A stretch of 64,000 nt of DNA from Ilyomonas sp965219515 (GTDB lineage: Bacteria > Bacteroidota > Bacteroidia > Chitinophagales > Chitinophagaceae): contig OZ244776.1 of assembly GCA_965219515.1 (NCBI GenBank), forward strand, positions 3,038,001-3,102,000, in the 5' to 3' direction. How positions within the stretch are numbered: the stretch's first letter is position 1; each line of letters starts with the position of its first letter. Position numbers and translations under genes: made by a program. Under the pieces are notes generated by a model. That model had not been told where the DNA came from, did no database searches, and saw only the letters and a list, made by a program, of their open reading frames with translations. Of the stretch, positions 1 to 8,556 are shown one piece after another.

Positions 1-1677
1 GTTGCGCAAGCCGCGCACAATTTCTGCGGTGCGTTCGGCGCCTTCCTCAATGCCGCTGATCAGATTCTGAATTTCCTCTTTTAAAAAATCCGGATCGAGC
101 CTGTTTTCCAGCGTTTTAATGTGTTGCAATAAGTCATATTGTTCTTCCGGATTATTCGCATGTAGTTTTTGGTATTCGGTGATGAGCTCAAACAGATCCT
201 GCACATCCATTTGCAGCGGACTGACATTGCTTTTTACAAAATTGATGGGGTTGTTTATTTCGTGGGCGATGCCCGCGGTTAACTGTCCGAGAGACGCCAT
301 TTTTTCCGATTCAACGAGCTGAATCTGGGCGTCTTTTAACTCGCGCAGGGTTTTTTCAAGGTCATATGTGCGTTGCGCCACTTGTTTTTCAAGTAATGTG
401 TTTTGTTCCTGTATCAACATCTCATTTTCTTTAGACACCCGAAGCGCATCTGCCTGCGAAGCTTCTTTCTCTTTTTGCAAAATGTTTATTTTATTTGCCA
501 GTGCGAATGAAAGTAAAACAACTTCGATGGAAGAACCGATGTAAACAATGAAATGCGTAAAATCAGTAAATGGTATAATATCCAGGTTTTTTAAAAGATA
601 AATTATAAAACCGGATAAAAACGCTGACCAGGCTATCAGATAAAAAAGTGCTGATGTAAAACCTTTTTTGTAAATTAAAATGGAAGAGTATAGCAACAGT
701 ATAGAAGCAACTATGCCGATATAATTAAAGACGCTATAACTTATCCATGAATATTTTGAAAAGCTTAGTACAAGCGCTGCTGCGTAACAAACAATCAAAG
801 CAGATAGTATTTTATTTATTTTTGGCGTATAGTGAGCTGTACTTAAAAAAAACTTTGCAAACACAATTCCCATAATTCCTACAAAGCAGGAAGTAAAAAT
901 TACAATGTATGAATTAATTTGAGGCAATGCCGGCCAAAAAAATCTGAATGACCAACCTTCAAACGTAATTTGTGCAAAACATAAAGCAAACAGGTAAATT
1001 ACATAAAAAAGATAGTTCTTGTCTCTTGTTGCAAAAAGCAGAAACAAATTATAAAGAATGGTGGAAATAAGAATACCGCAATACAATCCGATTATCACAT
1101 GCTCTCTGAAATTGGAAGCTGCAATTGATTTCTGGTTATTGATGAAAATAGGAAGTTCATAAGGATGAGAACTATTGATATTTAAATAAAAGGTTTTGGT
1201 TTCATTATTTGCAAGTGATAAATAAAGATTATAGTTCATGTTATTATCCTCACGTTCATAGAAAGGATGCGTATTACCGGTTTGATTTGTAAGACGCAAT
1301 CTGTTGTTTGCATCTTTTTCATATAGCTTTATTGAAGAAATGTCTGCATAATTAATAGTAACAAACAGATTGTTATTATTTCTATTAACGATGGTAAAAC
1401 GCACCCAGATATTGTTTTTTGGAGAATTAAATATCGGTACTGATTTATTGCTTTTAAAAAAGTCACGTTGCAATAAAATAGAATTACTGTCATACAAATT
1501 CTTATTATCTGTAAGAATAGAAATCTTATTTCCGATTGACAAAGGAAGTTCCTGATTTGAAACAACAATGGTCTCTTGTGCAAACAGTAGCGCAGCATTC
1601 AAAATAAAGATAAAAAGCAAGCTGCCTTTAATAGCAAAACATGAGAACTTTGATCTTATAACATTGCTTGTACTCAT
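1..1677 (-). CDS. 7TMR-DISM sensor histidine kinase, 3' end outside window
   Basis: Reading the minus strand from the ATG at 1677 gives an open frame running off the window edge, about 559 residues. A signal-like hydrophobic N-terminus is followed by an extracellular beta-rich region (7TMR-DISMED2 type), then about seven membrane segments (roughly residues 170-390), a coiled coil, and a dimerisation/phosphoacceptor box containing GIAHEINNP with the phosphorylated His. The ATPase domain lies beyond base 1. Such kinases pass a signal sensed in the envelope to a response regulator. It starts only 6 bases after the stop of the ThiF/nitroreductase gene, so it is probably the last gene of that operon, and the divergent receiver protein at 5101 is its likely partner. 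Family assignment is sure; ligand is unknown. Confidence 0.88.
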   Translation of the reverse strand, partial: MSTSNVIRSKFSCFAIKGSLLFIFILNAALLFAQETIVVSNQELPLSIGNKISILTDNKNLYDSNSILLQRDFFKSNKSVPIFNSPKNNIWVRFTIVNRNNNNLFVTINYADISSIKLYEKDANNRLRLTNQTGNTHPFYEREDNNMNYNLYLSLANNETKTFYLNINSSHPYELPIFINNQKSIAASNFREHVIIGLYCGILISTILYNLFLLFATRDKNYLFYVIYLFALCFAQITFEGWSFRFFWPALPQINSYIVIFTSCFVGIMGIVFAKFFLSTAHYTPKINKILSALIVCYAAALVLSFSKYSWISYSVFNYIGIVASILLLYSSILIYKKGFTSALFYLIAWSAFLSGFIIYLLKNLDIIPFTDFTHFIVYIGSSIEVVLLSFALANKINILQKEKEASQADALRVSKENEMLIQEQNTLLEKQVAQRTYDLEKTLRELKDAQIQLVESEKMASLGQLTAGIAHEINNPINFVKSNVSPLQMDVQDLFELITEYQKLHANNPEEQYDLLQHIKTLENRLDPDFLKEEIQNLISGIEEGAERTAEIVRGLRN

Positions 1678-1683
1678 GATTGA

Positions 1684-4104
1684 TTAAGTAAAAAGAATTT
1701 CGCTTAAAGGTAATCGTAGTGAACGCTTCTCTGCTTCCTGCGCCTTCGCAATTCTAAACAGCCATATTTCACCTCTTTCATTGGAACCAGGAAAGATTTG
1801 CAAAAAACGCCTGCGCAAATCATGAACTTCTTTGTTTACAGGTATGCCCAAGTCTTCTCCCGCACCAAACACATTGCGGTAAAACAAGTATAATGGCATC
1901 ATCAATGGTTGAAGAACATAGCCTAACTCAGTTGCCTTTAACCATTGGCGTTGTACAGACCTGCCGCCGTTAATAAAGTCAATTGCATCAAAAGAGGGCA
2001 TTGTAATAAAACCCATAGCGGCTGCATTTACAGCATTTGGTATAGATGTGCCTTTGAAACCCTGCAAACCGTTAATACTACGCAACACATTCATAATGCT
2101 GTCATCCCTTAACAGTTGCAAAGCCATCATTATCTGTGGCGTAAATTCTAACGCCGAAGCATCCATTCCACTTCTTGTTTTTTCTGCTTCTGCGGCAGTC
2201 CATCGCATTTCCCGATTAAAGAACTCATAGTTACCACGGGGATGCATTAATCTGATTCTATCACTTTCTGAAATAATTGCTCCTAATGTTTGCAAAGAAG
2301 ATTTATCGGTAACAAAAAAAGCTTTAGCCGATGGAATACTTTCTGCAGCTAAAGTAAGTTGCTCTAAAACTGTTTGCGAAGCCACTTCATTGGCAGCAAT
2401 TTTTCTACTGGTATATCTTTTTTCTATAAAATTATATAATACATCGTTTTCGTGTTTTTCGGAAGAAACTTCCGGTGAAGATGTAAATACAAAAACGGCA
2501 ATACAATCTTTTTCATTACTTTCAGGAAAAAGCGTTACACTAACTTCTAAATTTTGAAAATGCGCGCTCAAAACTGCATTTTCTATGGTAGCACCTAACG
2601 AAATATAAGCTGCGCGATCTTTATAATTACCGAATGAATAAGACCTTTCTTTTTCATAGAATAAAAATAATTTTCCGTTGTGATAAAGAAACTGCCAGGG
2701 CTGATCGTTACCAGACGAAGGCGCCATGCCTGCATCGGTTACTATCTTTTCTATAATATTTAAAGATGGTTGAAATTGATTTTCTGCATGAGTAACAACG
2801 ATGTTATCAGCGATCGTTTTCATATCATTAGCCGACATTTTATTTAGCAAAGGATGAACATAGGAAGGAATTTTAGGTTCTTTATCTGCAATAATACTTT
2901 CAGTATCTATATAAAACCTGCCAGATACCGAAAGATGATTTAACAAAATTCTTCTGGCAACATCTGTAGTAATGCCTGCGCCAAGTACAACATTTGAAGC
3001 AAGCTGAGGCCATGTAGAAAGGCTTTGTCCTAATTCAAGGAGCGTTAATTTTCCCCTTGGCGAAACAGTATTGAAACCAACAAGTTTCATCATTACAGGT
3101 ATTTTTTGTTCAGTCGTTAACTGCTTTAAGTTTTCCCATGAAATTCCTTCAAGTATGCCATGCAATAACGGAGCATCTGGATTCAAATCATAACGCTCAA
3201 TATCAATCATACCACGATCATTTGTTTCCATTACAACAGGAATACCGTATTGTTTCGCTTTAATTCTGGATAATATTTTTATATCAAGCCCATCACATTC
3301 TTCAATCAATAAATCCAATTTTCCATTTTTATTTAAAAAATCATCTATGTTATTTTCTGTAATGCCGTCTTCAAAACAAACAATTTTGATAAACGGATCT
3401 AATTCTGCAATTTCTCTGGCTATCTGCACTATTTTCTTAATTCCAAGATTATAAACTCCGGTTTTTATCCTGTTTAGATTACTAAGCTCTAAATCATCAA
3501 AGTCTGCAAGCCGTATTTCGCCACAACAACGTTCTAAAACCAAAGTAGATGCAATAGATTGACCAACAGATAAGCCAATAATGCCAATGCGCTTACTACT
3601 TAGATCTGAAGTCTCTTCTTTGGTAATTTTATGCTGATTTCTGTTTGTTCTTACTTCTATAAATTCATCTTTATCAAGTAGATGAACAGCTTTATTCAGC
3701 CAAGAATAATACACCCAAACACCGTACTCTTCATGCGGGGTTCCATTCAAGTGCTTCTCTACAAATTTTTCTAAAACAGGCAGATTCTTATTTTGATCAA
3801 TATTTCGTATTGCCAGTAATTCTATCAATTGCTGATGAATTCCATCATGCAGTTCAATAGAGGGATTATTGTCAATAATATCTTCAAAACGTTGTCTTTC
3901 TGCTTCATTTTTCACCCTGAAAAATAAAGGATTCGTATTGTTGATGTCTATATTTGAGCTTCTTATTTTTTCGGTAAGTTTATTTAATAACTGATCCATT
4001 TTTGAAAATCGAATTAATGAAAAATTGGTTTTAAATAACAGGACATTATCTTCAGACTTCTCATAAAATAATCCGATAAATTTATAATAGAAAATAGTAT
4101 TCAT
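1684..4104 (-). CDS. Rv1355c-like fusion of ThiF/E1 domain and nitroreductase domain
   Basis: 806 residues. After about 165 residues without a recognised motif comes a Rossmann nucleotide-binding segment (GIIGLSVGQS near residue 174, then an acidic DFDDLELSNLNR stretch near 201) typical of ThiF/MoeB/E1 adenylating enzymes. The C-terminal half, from about residue 460, resembles FMN-dependent nitroreductases (APSSGNDQPWQF, a classical N-terminal nitroreductase motif). This fused architecture matches the family called Rv1355c in mycobacteria, whose function is not known. I see no obvious E1 catalytic-Cys context. The gene lies 18 bases after the acyltransferase stop and 6 before the kinase, so the three are probably co-transcribed. 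A shorter start at Met36 (3999) is possible because the first 35 residues look unlike the rest. Confidence 0.85.
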   Translation of the reverse strand: MNTIFYYKFIGLFYEKSEDNVLLFKTNFSLIRFSKMDQLLNKLTEKIRSSNIDINNTNPLFFRVKNEAERQRFEDIIDNNPSIELHDGIHQQLIELLAIRNIDQNKNLPVLEKFVEKHLNGTPHEEYGVWVYYSWLNKAVHLLDKDEFIEVRTNRNQHKITKEETSDLSSKRIGIIGLSVGQSIASTLVLERCCGEIRLADFDDLELSNLNRIKTGVYNLGIKKIVQIAREIAELDPFIKIVCFEDGITENNIDDFLNKNGKLDLLIEECDGLDIKILSRIKAKQYGIPVVMETNDRGMIDIERYDLNPDAPLLHGILEGISWENLKQLTTEQKIPVMMKLVGFNTVSPRGKLTLLELGQSLSTWPQLASNVVLGAGITTDVARRILLNHLSVSGRFYIDTESIIADKEPKIPSYVHPLLNKMSANDMKTIADNIVVTHAENQFQPSLNIIEKIVTDAGMAPSSGNDQPWQFLYHNGKLFLFYEKERSYSFGNYKDRAAYISLGATIENAVLSAHFQNLEVSVTLFPESNEKDCIAVFVFTSSPEVSSEKHENDVLYNFIEKRYTSRKIAANEVASQTVLEQLTLAAESIPSAKAFFVTDKSSLQTLGAIISESDRIRLMHPRGNYEFFNREMRWTAAEAEKTRSGMDASALEFTPQIMMALQLLRDDSIMNVLRSINGLQGFKGTSIPNAVNAAAMGFITMPSFDAIDFINGGRSVQRQWLKATELGYVLQPLMMPLYLFYRNVFGAGEDLGIPVNKEVHDLRRRFLQIFPGSNERGEIWLFRIAKAQEAEKRSLRLPLSEILFT

Positions 4105-4122
4105 TTATTTTTCATATACTTT

Positions 4123-4860
4123 CTACTTTATTTTAAACTCATTTTTATCGGCAGATGTAATTGTCAAATCGTAATGAACATTGACATACATATTTTTAAA
4201 AGGTGATTTTTCTTTCACCAGACACTGAGGATTTTTTCGCAGGTAAAACATTTTTTCTCTTTCCCTGACGTGCGCATTTTGTAGCTCCTCCACATCAGGT
4301 AAAAAACAGGCGGTTGCCAGTAAATCGAGTTTGGGGTAATAAAAGATTCCGTTATTTCCAACCGATGTTAATACAGAACTGCCAATCCATTGGTTAAACC
4401 GAACTGTAGCCGGTGCACAAAGCGAAAACATGGTTGTTAACCCAATCTGTTCAGCAATGACAACAGAAGTTCGGGAAGGGAAAAAACTACCAATACCCAA
4501 ACCTGCTACTTCCTTCGAATTCCAAAGCCCTGACAGTTCTCCGGTACCAAAACGAGTGTGATGTTTTACCACATCGTAAATTTTGCTATCCATACTGCCT
4601 GTTGCTTCTTCTATCGGCAAGGGCGTTATGCCATTGGCAGCCTGCACCCGGGCACCGCCGTACAGCTTTTGCCCGTCAAGCGATTCTACCACCACTACAA
4701 AAATGGCGGGATTAAACATCCAGTCGTTTGTATTGGTGGTGATATTTTCGATTCCATAAATCGTTAATACGCGCCTGTGCCCTTCTATAAATTTTTCGCA
4801 TGTTTCCGGATCATCAGTAGCCCTGAACGCTCTGATACGAATATCTGTAGTAACTTCCAT
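4123..4860 (-). CDS. GNAT-fold acyltransferase resembling autoinducer / N-acyl amino acid synthases
   Basis: 245 residues, first gene of the minus-strand operon. The middle contains a strand pattern FVVVVES..GQKLYGGARV followed by GELSGLWNSKEVAGLGIGS (about residues 105-125), which resembles the Arg-rich and Glu-containing conserved blocks of LuxI-type and FeeM-type acyl synthases, a branch of the GNAT fold. Such enzymes join an acyl chain from acyl-ACP or acyl-CoA to an amino acid derived acceptor. The classical GNAT Q/RxxGxG/A loop is present only loosely (AGLGIG). No membrane segment is visible. Being next to an E1-like/nitroreductase fusion and a receptor-type kinase suggests that it makes a small molecule, but that is inference. 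It could instead be a plain acetyltransferase. Confidence 0.55.
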   Translation of the reverse strand: MEVTTDIRIRAFRATDDPETCEKFIEGHRRVLTIYGIENITTNTNDWMFNPAIFVVVVESLDGQKLYGGARVQAANGITPLPIEEATGSMDSKIYDVVKHHTRFGTGELSGLWNSKEVAGLGIGSFFPSRTSVVIAEQIGLTTMFSLCAPATVRFNQWIGSSVLTSVGNNGIFYYPKLDLLATACFLPDVEELQNAHVREREKMFYLRKNPQCLVKEKSPFKNMYVNVHYDLTITSADKNEFKIK

Positions 4861-5100
4861 TTAGTTGTTATAGCAGCCATTAAAATACAGTGAAATGCAG
4901 AATAAATTTAGATTAAAATTTCATGTTTTCCAACCTGGCTTGTCAGAATCATTCGGTTAACCGTTAAGTTTGTATAGCATTCGTGCACCTATCTTGTGCA
5001 ATAATAGCTGATATGAAGAAATCAAAAACAGTTTGCCGGCATAATATTACCGGCTTAAGAAAAATTTAATCGCAAATATTTATAACCAATCCAAATTATC
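4861..5100. promoter_or_regulatory. Divergent intergenic region with a 10-bp palindrome
   Basis: This 240-base gap separates the minus-strand acyltransferase operon from the plus-strand response regulator, so it must hold both promoters. It contains the perfect palindrome CGGTTAACCG at 4954-4963 and, about 30 bases further on, a GTGCAC word followed by TTGTGCA. The palindrome could be an operator, but the only regulator in the neighbourhood, the receiver protein, has no DNA-binding domain. I cannot assign -33/-7 elements with confidence. Confidence 0.3.
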
Positions 5101-5553
5101 ATGGTAAATGTTCTGTACGTTGATGACGAAAGACACAACCTCACTGCTTTTAAAGCAGCTTTCAGAAGAGACTTCAATGTGTTTATTGCCGAATCGGCCG
5201 ATGAAGGCATCCGCATTTTGCAGCAAAATATCATTCATGTTATTCTGAGCGATCAGCGTATGCCCAAAATGACCGGTATTGAGTTTTTTGAATCTATTCT
5301 TGCTATCTTCCCCGACCCTATCCGGATACTGATAACCGGCTATACCGATATCAATGCCGTAATTGACGCCATTAACCGCGGACAGGTTTATAAATATCTT
5401 ACCAAGCCCTGGCACGAACAGGAAATAAAAATATTTATAGACAAAGCCTATGAAGTATATACCCTGCGCAAGGAAAATGTAGAACTTACTTCCAAGCTTA
5501 TCAATGCCAACCAAAAGCTTGAATTTCTTGCCCGGCAGGCGTTATTGTCATAA
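5101..5553 (+). CDS. Single-domain response regulator (CheY-like receiver)
   Basis: 150 residues. The receiver fold is clear: acidic pair YVDDE near residue 7, phospho-acceptor Asp in LSDQRMP (about residue 52), Thr in ITGYTD (about 80) and the Lys of LTKPW (about 101). After the receiver there is only a helical tail (to residue 150) and no output domain. The KPW signature is typical of receivers that pair with kinases carrying the GIAHEINNP box, which is exactly the type encoded at the left edge. It probably relays the signal to an unlinked partner or works as a phosphate sink. It is transcribed away from the acyltransferase operon. Confidence 0.9.
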   Translation: MVNVLYVDDERHNLTAFKAAFRRDFNVFIAESADEGIRILQQNIIHVILSDQRMPKMTGIEFFESILAIFPDPIRILITGYTDINAVIDAINRGQVYKYLTKPWHEQEIKIFIDKAYEVYTLRKENVELTSKLINANQKLEFLARQALLS

Positions 5554-5610
5554 TTGCATCAAACTTTGCGGTGTTGTCAGGTCATTTCAGCGCATCCATG
5601 GCTTTGGAAT

Positions 5611-5618
5611 TATCTTTG
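5611..5618 (+). promoter_or_regulatory. Candidate -7 promoter element for thioredoxin
   Basis: TATCTTTG matches the Bacteroidota sigma consensus TAnnTTTG exactly and lies 36 bases upstream of the thioredoxin ATG. A clear -33 TTTG at the usual 19-23 base spacing is not visible, so the call rests on one box. Confidence 0.35.
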
Positions 5619-5654
5619 CCATAGTATTACTCAATTACTTAAAAATACTTAGTT

Positions 5655-5972
5655 ATGGCTTTAGAATTCACCGATTCCAATTTCCAGACAGATGTGCTGG
5701 ACAGCGATAAATTAACCATCGTAGATTTCTGGGCAGAATGGTGCGGCCCCTGTCGCGCTATCGGTCCCGTTATTGAAGAACTTTCCAAAGAGTATCAGGG
5801 GCGTATAAATGTGGGTAAAGTGAACGTAGATAATAACCCCGATATCAGCGTAAAATATGGCATCACCTCTATACCGGCTATCCTTTTTATAAAAGGCGGA
5901 CAGGTGGTTGATAAGCAAATCGGTGCCGTACCCAAATCGGTTTTAGATAAAAAAATTGCAGCGAACCTGTAA
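5655..5972 (+). CDS. trxA: Thioredoxin
   Basis: 105 residues, the usual length of a cytosolic thioredoxin with no signal peptide. The redox-active WCGPC lies at about residues 29-33, with the conserved Asp of VDFWAEW before it and the cis-proline loop TSIPAI near residue 74. It reduces protein disulfides in the cytoplasm using electrons from thioredoxin reductase (not in this window). It is monocistronic: a promoter-like box lies upstream and a strong terminator hairpin just downstream. Confidence 0.96.
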   Translation: MALEFTDSNFQTDVLDSDKLTIVDFWAEWCGPCRAIGPVIEELSKEYQGRINVGKVNVDNNPDISVKYGITSIPAILFIKGGQVVDKQIGAVPKSVLDKKIAANL

Positions 5973-5992
5973 TTTCGTTTTAATCTTTTTTT

Positions 5993-6028
5993 AATGACCT
6001 TCCGTTGCCGGAAGGTCATTTTATTTTT
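5993..6028 (+). terminator. Rho-independent terminator after trxA
   Basis: A perfect 12-bp stem (AATGACCTTCCG at 5993-6004 pairing with CGGAAGGTCATT at 6009-6020) with a 4-base loop is followed by TTATTTTT. It ends the thioredoxin transcript. Confidence 0.9.
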
Positions 6029-6201
6029 AGAAAACCGGCATTGCCTGAATTAAAAGCTGCAAGCTGATACAACGCTATATAACTTAAACACATCGCAATC
6101 TTAAAGACTAACGCAAAAATCCAAACCGGAATAAAAAGGAAACATTTATTTTCGTGCGGTTGCTTGTTTAACGATGGCCGCTTAAAAAAATTCAATTGCC
6201 G

Positions 6202-6945
6202 ATGACTTTGCCGGAACCTGTTGCAGATGAAAAAAAAACCGCGCCGCTTATCAGGAATGTTCAGGCTTTGGTGGCATCTTACCCCTGCATACCAATTACG
6301 GTAGATTGTGTGATTTTTGGTTTTGATGAAAACGAATTAAAGGTATTGCTCATTCGCAGCGATCTTGAAATATACAAAGACAAATGGAGCCTGCTGGGCG
6401 ATTTTGCCACCGACAATGAAGAGCTGCCCGATGCGGCTTACCGGGTTTTGAAACAGAGAACCGGCATGGACGACATACACCCGGAGGAAGTAAAAACCTT
6501 TAGCCGGCCCAACCGGCATCCCGGCGGGCGCGTACTTACGGTAGCTTATTGTTCGCTGCTGAATATCAATGATCACCAGTTGAAAAAAATGGATAATGAA
6601 CTGCACTGGCACAATGTACAGGGACTAAAAAATATGGCGTTTGACCACAATCTCATTATTCAGGAGTGCTACGAATGGCTGCAAAAGCGCATTCAGGAGC
6701 ATCCGTTAGGTTTTAAGTTGCTGCCTCATAAATTTTCTCTCCGGCAATTGCAGCATTTGTACGAAGCCATTCTGAACACCAAAATGGACCGGCGAAACTT
6801 TAGAAAAAAATTCTTCAATATGGATTTTTTAATAGATACCGGAGAATATGAAAACGATGTCTCTCACCGGCCGGGAAAACTTTATAAATTCAATTTCAAA
6901 AAATACGAGAAGAACAAGAAAAGCCTGATTGGCATTGATTTTTAA
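6202..6945 (+). CDS. NUDIX-domain transcriptional regulator, NrtR type
   Basis: About 247 residues. The N-terminal two thirds form a Nudix fold (VDCVIFGF..ELKVLLIRS, then a WSLLGDFATDNEEL segment where the Nudix box should be). The box lacks the canonical GX5EX7REUXEEXGU residues, so hydrolysis is unlikely. The C-terminal third (from about residue 165, LLPHKFSLRQLQHLYEAIL) is a winged helix of the NrtR/AraR type, in which the Nudix domain binds an ADP-ribose or sugar-like ligand. An upstream in-frame TTG at 6196 exists, but the ATG at 6202 is more likely. It stands alone, so its regulon cannot be read from context. Confidence 0.82.
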   Translation: MTLPEPVADEKKTAPLIRNVQALVASYPCIPITVDCVIFGFDENELKVLLIRSDLEIYKDKWSLLGDFATDNEELPDAAYRVLKQRTGMDDIHPEEVKTFSRPNRHPGGRVLTVAYCSLLNINDHQLKKMDNELHWHNVQGLKNMAFDHNLIIQECYEWLQKRIQEHPLGFKLLPHKFSLRQLQHLYEAILNTKMDRRNFRKKFFNMDFLIDTGEYENDVSHRPGKLYKFNFKKYEKNKKSLIGIDF

Positions 6946-7175
6946 GGTGATGAAACACAGCTAAACAGGATGTTTAAAATAACAATGCACTTTCTGTAGT
7001 AAAGCCCGGTTTTATATAACTATTATCTGTCACATTCCAGACGTTTCTCTTCGCAATTCATATCATCCGTATGCTACGTTATGTGAAAAACATTTTCTAA
7101 AAATTGGGTTTTATGTAATTTATTCACAAACGCGGCGTTGTTGAATGGTTACCAATTACTTTAGCGCAAACCAAT

Positions 7176-7856
7176 ATGAGAATGGGCATTTTATTACAGG
7201 TAGCAGACAGCACAGTAACCAACATCACGCAATCTTCACCGGAAACATTAGGCAGTCTGCTAAACAAAGGCGGCTGGATTATGTATCCGCTGTATCTGCT
7301 GTTTGCCGCATCGATCTTCGTTTTTTTTGAGCGACTGATCGCCATTCGCAAAGCGGCAAAAATAGAAGCCAATTTCATGAACATCGTAAGAGACAATATT
7401 TTGACAGGCAATCTCACCGGCGCCCGAAATATTGCCAGAAACACCGATAATCCTGTGGCGCGCATGATAGACAAAGGCTTGCAGCGCGTAGGAAAACCGA
7501 TTGACAACATAGAAAAAAGCATGGAGAATGTTGGCAAACTGGAAATGTATAAAATGGAGCGCAACTTATCTATTCTTTCGCTGATAGCAGGCATTGCGCC
7601 CATGTTTGGTTTTCTCGGAACCATTGTGGGCATGCTTCAGTTGTTCTCTGAAATTGCCCGGCAGGGAGAATTGCAGTTAGGCTCCATTGCAGGCGGCATT
7701 TATACAAAAATGATTACTTCGGCTACGGGTTTAATTGTTGGTTTGCTGGCTTATGTAGGCTATAATTTTCTTACCGCGCAAATAGATAAAACAGCCAATA
7801 AAATGGAGGCGGCCAGCGCAGAATTTTTAGATGTGCTGCAGGAACCTACCAGATGA
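7176..7856 (+). CDS. exbB: MotA/TolQ/ExbB proton channel family protein
   Basis: 226 residues with the three membrane segments of ExbB/TolQ: about residues 30-50, 120-145 (IAGIAPMFGFLGTIVGM, the family's signature) and 165-190 (TSATGLIVGLLAYVGYNFL). With ExbD it forms the inner-membrane motor that uses proton flow to energise TonB or similar envelope-spanning proteins. The partner exbD begins 180 bases downstream, unusually far for this pair because a palindromic repeat sits between them. A TonB gene is not adjacent. Confidence 0.92.
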   Translation: MRMGILLQVADSTVTNITQSSPETLGSLLNKGGWIMYPLYLLFAASIFVFFERLIAIRKAAKIEANFMNIVRDNILTGNLTGARNIARNTDNPVARMIDKGLQRVGKPIDNIEKSMENVGKLEMYKMERNLSILSLIAGIAPMFGFLGTIVGMLQLFSEIARQGELQLGSIAGGIYTKMITSATGLIVGLLAYVGYNFLTAQIDKTANKMEAASAEFLDVLQEPTR

Positions 7857-7860
7857 TTTA

Positions 7861-8035
7861 TGAATTCTGATTTATGAATGTTGGTACTTAAATTACCACC
7901 AGCAATCAGCCATGAGACAAAGATGACAGATGAAAGTTGACGATGATAATGTTGAGTGTGTAAGTAATTTTTTTGTCATCTTCCATTTGTCAACTGTCAA
8001 CTTTCATATAACAACCATCATCTATCAATTAAAGA
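7861..8035. repeat. Imperfect long inverted repeat between exbB and exbD
   Basis: The spacer holds word-like sequence: AAGATGACAGATGAAAGTTGAC on one side and GTCAACTGTCAACTTTCAT preceded by TTTGTCATCTTCC on the other, able to fold back across about 50 bases. Similar palindromes lie at 61989 and 63555. It may attenuate exbD relative to exbB, or protect the 3' end of the exbB message. Confidence 0.55.
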
Positions 8036-8434
8036 ATGAATATCCGCAAACGAAACAGGTCGCACGGCGAAATACATGCAGGCACATTGAACGATTTGCT
8101 GTTTATTCTGCTGTTCTTTTTTCTGATTGTTTCTACGCTTGCCAATCCGAACGTGGTAAAGGTGAACAATCCGAAAGGAACAAGGGACGCAAAAGCGAAG
8201 CAGAACATTGTAATATCTATCAACAAAGAACAAAAAATCTTTCTGGGCCAGCGCGCCATAACTATAAATCAGGTTGATTCGTTGCTAAAAGAAGAAGTGA
8301 ATAAAATGCGCAGCACCGTTGATACGCCTTCGGTTGTTATTAACGCCGATACGGCTTCTTTATACGGCGAGGTATTTCATATTATGCAAAGCGCAAAACG
8401 CGCCGGCGCAAAAGTAGTTGCGAATGTGAAGTAA
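8036..8434 (+). CDS. exbD: ExbD/TolR biopolymer transport protein
   Basis: 132 residues: short cytoplasmic N-terminus, one membrane helix (about residues 18-40, LNDLLFILLFFFLIVS) carrying the proton-path Asp at its start, then a periplasmic domain ending AGAKVVANVK. Length and layout are those of ExbD. It acts with the upstream ExbB as the proton-driven motor of the inner membrane. The gene ends at 8434, only a few bases before a CCCCTAAAGGGG-type repeat. Confidence 0.92.
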   Translation: MNIRKRNRSHGEIHAGTLNDLLFILLFFFLIVSTLANPNVVKVNNPKGTRDAKAKQNIVISINKEQKIFLGQRAITINQVDSLLKEEVNKMRSTVDTPSVVINADTASLYGEVFHIMQSAKRAGAKVVANVK

Positions 8435-8437
8435 AGC

Positions 8438-8556
8438 AATCCCCTATCCCCTAAAGGGGCGGTTGAATACATCACTAAAATATTTATACCTTAATTCAAT
8501 AATGCTATTTTACTATAAACGTCTTTTTTAAAATTCCCCTTTAGGGGATAGGGGTT
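8438..8556. repeat. Inverted pair of CCCCTAAAGGGG-type words
   Basis: The left copy (8438-8459) contains CCCCTATCCCCTAAAGGGG; the right copy (8536-8556) is its near-perfect reverse complement. Each copy holds an internal palindrome CCCTAAAGGG. The pair separates the convergent exbD and prmC genes and probably works as a two-way terminator. The right copy supplies the TAA stop of prmC. A related copy lies at 19720. Confidence 0.7.

Noticed and set aside
5080..5514. Long antisense frame opposite the response regulator
   Set aside because: It mirrors a clearly conserved receiver gene and has no recognisable protein features.
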